Assembly (NCBI GenBank): GCA_902767355.1
Contig: CACXHG010000137.1
Location: 1 to 26,680, forward strand
Direction of reading: 5' to 3'
DNA length: 26,680 nucleotides
Source: an uncultured Bacteroidia bacterium
Lineage (GTDB): Bacteria; Bacteroidota; Bacteroidia; Bacteroidales; UBA932
Positions 1-7,071 of this stretch are shown here, piece by piece; positions within the stretch are counted from its first letter, which is position 1, and every line of letters begins with the position of its first letter. A program made the translations under genes and the position numbers. Below the pieces are notes generated by a model. The model did no database searches. It saw only the letters and a program-made list of their open reading frames with translations, and was not told the origin of the DNA.

Positions 1-684
1 TTCAACGATGAATACAATGCTTCCTGTCTCACCCAGATGAGAATTATTCAGATGTTTCCTAAAGGAACGATTGTTCAGCCTACCTACGTGCCTATGGATG
101 TCAAAATCGACCAGCTCCGCGTGGTTGACTGGACCGAATTTGAGCGTTGCGACAACTTTGCCATGTGGCGCGACCGTCCCGCCCAGCAGAACCAGTATTG
201 CTATGTGGATGACACCGAAGGCAAGACCGAAGGTCGCAGCTGCCTTACCAGCAAGGATGTGCTGATGGATGGTGTAAGTTCACTTCGTCTGGAGATGTGG
301 CCCGGTCTGGAATATGCCGCTCCTGCGCATTACGGCTATGAAGACCTTGCCCTCCAGTTCAGTTTCTGGGTTGACGACGCTGACTTCTTTACCCAGCATG
401 TCAACTTCAATATCGAGGTCGGCAGCGGTTTGCTGCACGATGAGCAGAATATCGACTTCGGTATAGGCGGACAGGACGGACTTGCATGGCCGACGCCTCT
501 GCAGAGCAACCAGTGGGTTACCGTCAAGTTCCCCTTCAAGGACTACGAAGGCTTTATCAATGAGCCTTGGGATATACGCAAGTTCAACTATTTCCGTATA
601 GTTCTCACTCCTCAGGGTGTGTCAGGTGCACTGGTCAATTACCACACCTTCAAGCTCGATGACATCCGCATCGTGAAGAGATAA
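1..684 (+). CDS. Surface binding-module protein, C-terminal part (5' end outside window)
   Basis: The frame is open from base 1, so the real start lies upstream; the ATG at 37 is internal. About 227 residues are visible. The first ~55 look like the tail of one beta-sandwich module (ending KIDQLRVVDW), and the rest is a complete second module (from FERCDNFAMW to FKLDDIRIVKR). The ending, an aromatic-rich strand followed by a 'DDIRI' strand, matches the module ends of the three lipoproteins encoded at 2157-7071 (GIDDIVVYEDY, GIDNIVVYEDY, FKDIYFYEE). By analogy it is probably a cell-surface carbohydrate-binding protein; no catalytic residues can be recognised. It lies 5 bp before the beta-helix lipoprotein gene and is probably co-transcribed with it. 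The function is inferred from module similarity and context; no named family is recognised with certainty. Confidence 0.7.
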   Translation, partial: FNDEYNASCLTQMRIIQMFPKGTIVQPTYVPMDVKIDQLRVVDWTEFERCDNFAMWRDRPAQQNQYCYVDDTEGKTEGRSCLTSKDVLMDGVSSLRLEMWPGLEYAAPAHYGYEDLALQFSFWVDDADFFTQHVNFNIEVGSGLLHDEQNIDFGIGGQDGLAWPTPLQSNQWVTVKFPFKDYEGFINEPWDIRKFNYFRIVLTPQGVSGALVNYHTFKLDDIRIVKR

Positions 685-689
685 CAAGC

Positions 690-2078
690 ATGAAAAGAAT
701 TGCGTTTTTCGCAGCGCTTATGGTCTTGGTGCAGGCATTTGCCCCCGCCTGCACCAAAATCATAGACGAGACAAAAACAATCTACGAGATCCATGAGGTT
801 CCGGTCCAGACCGAGGACGGGGACCAGCTTTTTGCCTACTCCATCCAGGCCTTCGAGGTCCTGCCGACAAATTCTCCCGCAGAGAACAAGGTCCGCCTGC
901 AAAATGCCATAGACTGGGCCAGCGAGCGCGGGGCCGCGCTCTGGGTGGAGCCGGTAGAGGGCGGCTATCCCGTGCAAAGCGGTGTGGTACTGAAAAAGAA
1001 TGTCTCCCTGATAGGCGTGCACGGGCCCACCGGCCGCGGTACTGTCAAGGGCACTGCCAAGGATGGCAAACCCACCGGCTCGCTGTTTGTCATAAGCGAC
1101 GCCACCCATCCCTTCATCACAGTGCAGAGCGCCAGCCAGATCAAGGGTTGCCAGTTCTACTATCCCGAGCAGGCTTTCAATGACGCCAGCAAGATTATCG
1201 AATATCCTCCGACAATCCAGGTGGCCCAGGACCAGGGTGTGCACGGGGTGACCCTCCAGAATCTGACCTTCTACGGCAGCTACTTTGCGATGGACTTCAG
1301 GGCTCACGCCTGGTTCGATTCGCAGGGTCACCTTCAAGGAACCCCTTGCGAGCAGATTCTGTTTGAACATTGCTACGGTTATCCCCTTGGAGGTCGCTTT
1401 ATTGCAATAGATTTTTGCTATGACATTCCCAGGATTCTCCACTGCCATGTGAATCCGGCGATTATGAGGGAATTCAAGGGAGACTACGGTAATGCCATCA
1501 ACGATTATGTGGTAAACCGCAAGACCTATGCATATTGGATTGACCACACCGACAATGCCCAGGTGATGGACATTTTCACCTTTGCAACCTACGGCGGCAT
1601 CTATCTGGGAGCCAACAGCTATGGCCAGCTGACCAACTTCAATTTTGACCAGGTCGGCATAGGTGTGTTCAAGGATGGCGCCAGCGCCTTCAACCGCATC
1701 TGGGAGGTGTCCCAGGGCTCAATTATAGCCACTGTATCGCCAGACGGCAATGTGGCTAACATACATCCCTTCCTGGTGCAGGGCCTCGGTCAGATTTCCA
1801 TCTCCAATGTGGACTGTTTCGCAGGCAGGGCCGCAGCCGCGGTGCTCACCACCCAGGGCATTTCCTACGACTTTCTCAAGGTCCAGGGCAGCAGCTGGGT
1901 GATTGTCACAGGCGTCAACTGCCGTATGCGCAACTACCAGTCCAGCATCCCCATTACGGTGGCCAACAGCAAGGCGCAGGTGAGCTTTATCAACTGCTCC
2001 AACAAGGAAGGCAAGCTGTTCACTTTCCAGCGCACTGGCGAGAATTCCAGCGACAAAGGGACCTATACCGTGCTTTAG
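690..2078 (+). CDS. Pectin-lyase-fold (right-handed beta-helix) lipoprotein
   Basis: The 462-residue product begins with a lipoprotein signal (hydrophobic stretch, then APAC with Cys21), so it is likely anchored in the outer membrane. From about residue 50 the sequence resembles the pectate-lyase superfamily: 'NKVRLQNAIDWASERGAALWVEP' spans a helix capped by the first strand (see residues 64-88), followed by repeated short strands with GCQF, GVTLQNLTF, ISISNVDCF and WVIVTGVNC steps that form the parallel beta-helix ladder. Proteins of this fold include polysaccharide lyases, GH28 hydrolases and non-catalytic tail-spike-like proteins. I could not assign catalytic residues or a polysaccharide-lyase family. 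It follows the binding-module gene by 5 bp and ends before a strong hairpin terminator, so it is the last gene of a rightward unit. It may act on the same glycan as the opposing operon, but that is inference. Confidence 0.78.
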   Translation: MKRIAFFAALMVLVQAFAPACTKIIDETKTIYEIHEVPVQTEDGDQLFAYSIQAFEVLPTNSPAENKVRLQNAIDWASERGAALWVEPVEGGYPVQSGVVLKKNVSLIGVHGPTGRGTVKGTAKDGKPTGSLFVISDATHPFITVQSASQIKGCQFYYPEQAFNDASKIIEYPPTIQVAQDQGVHGVTLQNLTFYGSYFAMDFRAHAWFDSQGHLQGTPCEQILFEHCYGYPLGGRFIAIDFCYDIPRILHCHVNPAIMREFKGDYGNAINDYVVNRKTYAYWIDHTDNAQVMDIFTFATYGGIYLGANSYGQLTNFNFDQVGIGVFKDGASAFNRIWEVSQGSIIATVSPDGNVANIHPFLVQGLGQISISNVDCFAGRAAAAVLTTQGISYDFLKVQGSSWVIVTGVNCRMRNYQSSIPITVANSKAQVSFINCSNKEGKLFTFQRTGENSSDKGTYTVL

Positions 2079-2105
2079 CGGGAAGGATTTTGTCTGTGCA
2101 AATAA

Positions 2106-2137
2106 AAAGACGCTGCCCGGTTTCGGGCAGCGTCTTT
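2106..2137. terminator. Bidirectional intrinsic terminator hairpin
   Basis: Perfect 14-bp inverted repeat (AAAGACGCTGCCCG at 2106-2119, CGGGCAGCGTCTTT at 2124-2137) with a GTTT loop, placed between two convergent genes (stops at 2078 and 2157). Read leftwards, the stem is followed by a T-rich run (complement of 2101-2108), so it should end the six-gene sus-type operon especially well. Read rightwards the T run is short and lies within the stem. Confidence 0.92.
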
Positions 2138-2156
2138 CGCATTGATATGCCGGTGC

Positions 2157-3944
2157 TTATTCTTCGTAGAAGTAGATGTCTTTGAATTTGATCAGGACAT
2201 CGCCGGTGGATTTGTTGTAGAACCTGAACCAGTTGATGGCATTCAGATTGCAGGAGCCCATCTCTCCGGTGCGGTTCAAATCCAGAACTATGTCGTTCCA
2301 GCCGCTGTGGCAGAACTTTAAGAAGGAGTTGGTGCCCCAGTGGAGTTCATCTTCGTCGAATATGCCGGCACTGCCTATCTCCAGCTGGCCGTTATGGTCG
2401 CTGAGGGCGGAAATGTCGCTGATGTACATCTTGAAGTGCAGATGGCCTTTTTCGCGGCTGATGCCGGGATTTACGGCACTTGCCAGGCTCATCTGCAGGA
2501 TGGAGAAATCGGCGGCGGGGAACTGGGCGCCTACACTCTTTTCGTTGGCATTGTAGCCCACTTTTGAGTGATAGTTGGGCGAAGTGGCCGCCAGCCATCC
2601 ATCGACATTGCTCAGATAGTGCAGGTAAGATTTGGTCGCAGAGGTCTCTGCATAATCTTCATAGACCACTATGTCGTCGATTCCGATGGAGTATTCATCC
2701 CAGTTGGGAGCAGGTCCGTCCATGATGATGCGCATCCAGTTCAGGCCCTCGGGGTTGAGGCTGTAGCCTTCGCTCACCTTTGCATCCTTGAATGCCAGAT
2801 CGACCAGATTCCAGCCGGGCTGCAGGTCCTGGGCTATCTCTTTGAAGGACCATTCAATTTTCTGCCTGTCGCCGCCGGTGTTGGCATGGCTGAGTTCCAC
2901 CCTGGATTTTTCGGTGAGTGCATTGGAAGCGAAGCGGTTGCGGATGTGCTCGGCGATGTTGCGTTCCACGCCGCCGGCTGCCATGGTGACATCGGGATCC
3001 AGCCAGAGCCAGAATGCCAGATGGCCGCGGTTTACGGAAAATATCCTGGCATTGACGATGTCGGTGCCGCGCACAATCTTGACCCACTCGGCTGCGCCTT
3101 TGCCCACGTGGCGTTTGAACCAGCCGGAGCCTTCTTTCTGACCTTCGTGGCTTATGCCGGCGTCGGTGCCGTCGGCCTGGGCCCTCTTGGCCTGATATTT
3201 AATGTCGTCGCAGTTGTCAAACGACACGGGCTCGCTCCTGGGGACAATTGTTTCTTCGGGGGTGTCGGGCAGCTCAGGAATCTCTGGGCCGGGTTCGGGA
3301 TCTTCTGCCTTGACCGTCACGGCGCAGCTTGCCGAAAACGCCCCGGCCACGGCTGTGATGGTCGCGTTGCCGACAGCAATGGCCTTTACCTTGCCCGCCG
3401 AGACGCTAGCCACCGAATTGTCAGATGATTCCCAGTTGACTTCAGGGATATCTGCTGCATCGGCAGGGGAGAAGATAACGGCCAGAGTGGCTTCTTCTCC
3501 GCAATTGAGACTCAGTTCTGCCCGGTCAAGGGCGATGCTCTCAAGCTCCGGTTCCGGTTCGGGTTCCGGTTCGGGTTCCGGTTCGGGTTCCGGTTCGGGC
3601 TCGGGCTCAGGCTCAGGTTCTTTGTCGGACTTGACATTAACGCTGCAGCTCGCCTCGAATGTCCCGGCCTTGGCGGTGATGGTGGCACTTCCGCCGCCAA
3701 CGGCTGTCACCTTACCGTCTGAGACGGTGGCGACAGCGTTGTCGGAAGAAGTCCAGCTGACCTCGGGAATATCGGTGGCATCAGCCGGATTGAAGCTCAC
3801 CGAGAGGGTGGCATCCTCACCTGGCTTCAGATTGAGGACTACCTTGTTGAGCGAAATGCCTTTGAGAGGCACAGCCTGCTCTTTGACACAGGAACATGTC
3901 AGCAAAGCCAGCAGCACCGCTGCAAAGTTCAGGATTCTTTTCAT
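2157..3944 (-). CDS. Surface lipoprotein: two Big_2 Ig domains, Glu-Pro linker, two jelly-roll-like binding modules
   Basis: 595 residues. The signal peptide ends LTCSC (lipid Cys19). Residues ~26-104 and ~136-213 are two bacterial Ig-like (Big_2) domains with the usual 'W.SSD..VATVS.GKV.A...G.ATITA' pattern. The two are very alike and look like an internal duplication. Between them is a stretch of ~25 residues of alternating Glu and Pro. From ~240 come two consecutive beta-rich modules: the first starts SFDNCDDIKY and ends GIDDIVVYEDY; the second ends FKDIYFYEE. The layout is a membrane anchor, a stiff stalk and terminal binding domains, as in SusE/SusF-position surface glycan-binding proteins of Bacteroidetes. 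It is the last gene of the operon, 7 bp after its neighbour, and ends just before the terminator. The binding role is inferred; no enzyme signature is visible. Confidence 0.82.
   Translation of the reverse strand: MKRILNFAAVLLALLTCSCVKEQAVPLKGISLNKVVLNLKPGEDATLSVSFNPADATDIPEVSWTSSDNAVATVSDGKVTAVGGGSATITAKAGTFEASCSVNVKSDKEPEPEPEPEPEPEPEPEPEPEPEPELESIALDRAELSLNCGEEATLAVIFSPADAADIPEVNWESSDNSVASVSAGKVKAIAVGNATITAVAGAFSASCAVTVKAEDPEPGPEIPELPDTPEETIVPRSEPVSFDNCDDIKYQAKRAQADGTDAGISHEGQKEGSGWFKRHVGKGAAEWVKIVRGTDIVNARIFSVNRGHLAFWLWLDPDVTMAAGGVERNIAEHIRNRFASNALTEKSRVELSHANTGGDRQKIEWSFKEIAQDLQPGWNLVDLAFKDAKVSEGYSLNPEGLNWMRIIMDGPAPNWDEYSIGIDDIVVYEDYAETSATKSYLHYLSNVDGWLAATSPNYHSKVGYNANEKSVGAQFPAADFSILQMSLASAVNPGISREKGHLHFKMYISDISALSDHNGQLEIGSAGIFDEDELHWGTNSFLKFCHSGWNDIVLDLNRTGEMGSCNLNAINWFRFYNKSTGDVLIKFKDIYFYEE
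3550..3621. repeat. Short tandem repeat encoding the Glu-Pro linker
   Basis: Four perfect head-to-tail copies of GGTTCCGGTTCG (3550-3597) followed by four degenerate 6-bp units (3598-3621). On the coding (-) strand each 6 bp gives Glu-Pro. All units are multiples of 3 bp, so gain or loss of copies would change the linker length between the two Ig domains without shifting the frame. Confidence 0.95.
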
Positions 3945-3951
3945 TACGCAA

Positions 3952-5853
3952 TTATTCGGCGTAAACGTAAACGTCCTTGATCATGCTTACGCAGTTGCCG
4001 CCTTTGGCAGACTCGTAGAAGCGGAACCAGTTGATCTTTGTAAGGTCAATGTCGCCTTCTGTAGTGCCAGCCTTGTCGAAGTCGAGCGTGATGTCGTTCC
4101 AGCCGCTGTGGCAGCTTGAGATGAAGGTGTTGGGCCAGTTGATCTCCAGGGCGTCGGCTGCGCCTGCACTGGTCAGTTCTACCTGTCCTGCAGTGGAGCC
4201 GGCAAGGGCTTCGATGTCGCTGATATACCATTTGAAATGCAGGTGGCCGTTCTGTTTGGTTACACCGCTGTTGACATTGTCGGGGCAGAAGTAGAAGTTG
4301 AGGGCATTGGGCGCGTCGCTCTTTGAGATCCAGGCCGTGAAGGTGTTATCGAACTGGTTCCAGTTGCATGCACCGCCTATGGTGAGGTTCTGGTACTGCT
4401 CGAAGGTAGGGGTGAGCAGGTACTTCTTGTCGGCGCTGGTGGGCTCGTAGTCTTCGTAAACCACGATGTTGTCGATACCGTAAGTGTAGGTGTCGTACAA
4501 TGCTGCCGGGCCGTTCATATAGATGCGGAACCATACGATCTTCTGGGGATTGAGCGGGTTGGGATCGTCGCCGTAAATCTGTGCGTCGGCAAATTTGAGG
4601 TCGATGAGGTTCCAGCCGTCGTTGAGGTTCTTGAGGACGTTCTTCGTTTCCCAATAAATACCCTTGCTGCCACCTATGCTGCTGAGTTCGACGCGGCCGC
4701 CACTGATGCGGTTGCTTCTTGTCATCTTCTGGGCGTTGCTGCCGTCCTCGCGAGGCTCAATGTAGAACCAGAATGATACGTGGCCGTGCTTGAGGGAGGA
4801 GAATCCGCCGTTGACAGGGTTGTTGGGCTTGCTGATCACAATCATCTCGGCCTGCTTGGTGGTAGTGGATTTATACCAGCCGCTGCCTTCCTTGGGGTCG
4901 GTGGTCACGATTTCACGGGTCCTGTTGGCATCTGCACCCTTGGTGAAATAGTCAAGGGAGTTGCAGCCTTCGAACAGTACATCCGCGCTCTTTGTGGGCT
5001 CCTCGAATTCGGGGCGTTCATCTGTACGGACACGAACCACTACGGGAGTAGCCTCGGAGTGGGACCTCTTGGAAACATTCACGGCGACATTGCCCCTTGC
5101 AAGACATTTTACTATACCGTTGTCACTGACAGTGACGGCATCGGTATTTGCACTCTCAAATTTGAGGCTGGAAATCAAAGCATCCTCGGGTACGAGAGAG
5201 ATGTAGTTCTTAAGGTCAAGGGATTTGCCTACAGGTATAAACAGCTGGAGTCCGCGAGTGGGGTTAACGTTGCCTTTGACAGTAAAGGACTCGAGGGCGG
5301 AGCCCAGTCTGATGGAGGTGTCGCCTATTTTCAGGAACACGCCGTCTTCGTTTTCAACGATCTCTACCTGGCTGCCGCTGCCTTCGCCGCAGCTGGTCCA
5401 GTCGCCGGTGCCTACGCGGTAATACCAGGCGTTGTCTTCGAACTTGAACTCGGGAACCTGGGCGGAAGCGGGCACATAGTTGCCGTCGGCGTCTTTAATC
5501 TTCTCTCCGTTGACAACCCATACCAGATCGTCGCCCTCTTTGGCAACTGCGATGGTGGGAGAAGTGCCGTCGGTGCCGTTCTTGATGGTGGCTTTCTTGC
5601 CGTCGGTGAAGCTGATTACGTAGCCGTCCTTGTCGGAGGTCTCTTCTACGCTGGAGACGTAAACATTCTTCTGAAGCTGGTCCACGATGTCCTTGACGCC
5701 GTTGGCGGTCTGGGTTGTGGTCTTGAGGGTACCCTCAACCTCCTTGATCCGGGCCTCGTGGTCGTCCAGTCTGCTGTAAATGTCGCTCAGGTCAGTGCAG
5801 GCTGCACCCAGCATCAGAGCGCCTGCAAGAGCAAATACGGATAGTTTTTTCAT
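3952..5853 (-). CDS. Surface lipoprotein: DUF4988-like coiled-coil N-terminus, Ig-like domain, two jelly-roll-like binding modules
   Basis: 633 residues. The signal peptide ends LGAAC (Cys19), followed by TDLSD. Residues ~23-65 form a short coiled coil (IYSRLDDHEARIKEVEGTL...), followed by GYVISFTDGKKATIKNG and GTDGTSPTIAV. This pattern is typical of the DUF4988 domain found at the N-terminus of Bacteroidetes surface proteins. An Ig-like region follows around residues 195-280 (VSDNGIVKCLARGNVAVNVS). Two C-terminal modules begin LFEGCNSLDYFTKGAD and carry GSGW, WNLIDLKFADAQ, FRIYMNGPAALYDTYTYG and GIDNIVVYEDY; the second module carries HLHFKWYISDIEAL and HSGWNDITLDF, closely matching the protein encoded at 2157-3944. 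The coiled coil suggests oligomerisation at the surface. It lies 33 bp after its upstream neighbour. A glycan-binding role is inferred from position and modules. Confidence 0.82.
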   Translation of the reverse strand: MKKLSVFALAGALMLGAACTDLSDIYSRLDDHEARIKEVEGTLKTTTQTANGVKDIVDQLQKNVYVSSVEETSDKDGYVISFTDGKKATIKNGTDGTSPTIAVAKEGDDLVWVVNGEKIKDADGNYVPASAQVPEFKFEDNAWYYRVGTGDWTSCGEGSGSQVEIVENEDGVFLKIGDTSIRLGSALESFTVKGNVNPTRGLQLFIPVGKSLDLKNYISLVPEDALISSLKFESANTDAVTVSDNGIVKCLARGNVAVNVSKRSHSEATPVVVRVRTDERPEFEEPTKSADVLFEGCNSLDYFTKGADANRTREIVTTDPKEGSGWYKSTTTKQAEMIVISKPNNPVNGGFSSLKHGHVSFWFYIEPREDGSNAQKMTRSNRISGGRVELSSIGGSKGIYWETKNVLKNLNDGWNLIDLKFADAQIYGDDPNPLNPQKIVWFRIYMNGPAALYDTYTYGIDNIVVYEDYEPTSADKKYLLTPTFEQYQNLTIGGACNWNQFDNTFTAWISKSDAPNALNFYFCPDNVNSGVTKQNGHLHFKWYISDIEALAGSTAGQVELTSAGAADALEINWPNTFISSCHSGWNDITLDFDKAGTTEGDIDLTKINWFRFYESAKGGNCVSMIKDVYVYAE

Positions 5854-5886
5854 AAAGGTTTAAGTTTAGTGTTGTATTGATGTTTG

Positions 5887-7071
5887 TCATTCGGTCTGTT
5901 TAAATCCTATGGCGTCGATGCCGTAGGTATATTGGTAGCTGCCGGCAGGGCCGTCGAAGTATATGCGGAAGTAGTTGGCTCCCTTGGGGTTGAACTTGTT
6001 GTCGGGCGTCATCTCCTTGGCGTCGGAGAACTTGAGCTGGATGTAGTTCCAGCCGTCGGAAATCACATCTGCCAGGAAGGTCTTGGAACTCCAGTAGAGA
6101 CACTGTTTGTTGGGTCCGCCGCTCTGGCTGAGCTCTATGCGGCCGGAGGCAATGGTGTTGCGCTTGAGGCTGGCGGCATCGTCGATATAGAACCAGAACA
6201 CGAGGTAGCCCTTGCTGTAGTCGGTGATCTGGGTGTCCATGGCCTTGCTGACGCGGCTGATGACGAACACCTGGTTGTCGGAGTTGGTGGTGCGCTCTAT
6301 ATAACCCTTGCCCTCCATGCGGCCGGCCGTCTCCACTGTAGCTCCCTGGGTGTGGGTGAAATAGGTCAGGTCATCGCAATTGTGGAACATGACCAGGTCG
6401 GGATCTGCCGGTGGATCTTCGTCATCGTCGCCGCCGGGCGTGTCGGGTCCGGGTTCTGGATCAACTTTGCCGGGTACCACTATAACCACGCTGGCGCTGG
6501 CGCCGCCTCCGTCGTTGGCTGTCACGGTAATGGTGGCGTTACCGGCTTTAAGCGCCCTGACCATGCCGGTGCCGGTGACCACTGCTACGCTGTTGTCGCT
6601 GGAACTCCAGCTGACATCGCTGTCGGTGGCATTGGACGGGGCGAGCGAGGTGTACGGCCCCAGTTCTATCATCTTGCCGCGCTCCAGCTCATAGCTGCTG
6701 CCCAGAGAAATCGTAATTCTGCTCAGGTAAACCCTGCGGGGCAGTACCGTCACCACGCAGGTGTCGGTGGCGAAGGGGTTGTCCACAGACGTGGCTGCAA
6801 TCCTCACCTGACCTTCGCTTATGCCGGTGACGGTGCCCACCACGGACACTGTGGCTATGGATTCGTCCAGGGATGTCCATTCAATCACAGACGACGCCCC
6901 TGCCGGGCCGAAGCTGACGCTCAGCGGATAGGTCTCGTCTATGCGGACGCTGCAGGTTTCATTGTCCAGCATCACATCCCGGACCAGCTTGGACGGGATA
7001 TCAAACTTCTGCTGGCCGCAGCCGGCCGCGAGCAGAATCAGCGCCGCTGCTAATATCAGATGTCTTTTCAT
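5887..7071 (-). CDS. Surface lipoprotein: two Big_2-like Ig domains and one jelly-roll-like binding module
   Basis: 394 residues if started at the ATG at 7071, which gives a clean lipoprotein signal (MKRHLILAA... ending LAAGC, Cys18) and an ATGA overlap with the stop of the preceding gene. An ATG 18 bp upstream (7089) would only add MLSGRA before the signal and is less likely. Two Ig-like Big_2 domains occupy ~25-105 and ~108-195 (SLDESIATVSVVGTVTGIS; SSSDNSVAVVTGTGMVRAL). A Pro/Gly/Asp linker (DPEPGPDTPGGDDDED) leads to one C-terminal module (MFHNCDDLTYFT ... YTYGIDAIGFKQTE). It has only the first of the two modules seen in the next two operon genes. It is probably a surface glycan-binding protein translated together with the GxGYxYP protein. 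Confidence 0.82.
   Translation of the reverse strand: MKRHLILAAALILLAAGCGQQKFDIPSKLVRDVMLDNETCSVRIDETYPLSVSFGPAGASSVIEWTSLDESIATVSVVGTVTGISEGQVRIAATSVDNPFATDTCVVTVLPRRVYLSRITISLGSSYELERGKMIELGPYTSLAPSNATDSDVSWSSSDNSVAVVTGTGMVRALKAGNATITVTANDGGGASASVVIVVPGKVDPEPGPDTPGGDDDEDPPADPDLVMFHNCDDLTYFTHTQGATVETAGRMEGKGYIERTTNSDNQVFVISRVSKAMDTQITDYSKGYLVFWFYIDDAASLKRNTIASGRIELSQSGGPNKQCLYWSSKTFLADVISDGWNYIQLKFSDAKEMTPDNKFNPKGANYFRIYFDGPAGSYQYTYGIDAIGFKQTE

Noticed and set aside
3550..3621. Possible CRISPR-like or regulatory repeat array
   Set aside because: The repeats have no spacers, lie in frame inside a lipoprotein gene and simply encode a Glu-Pro linker.
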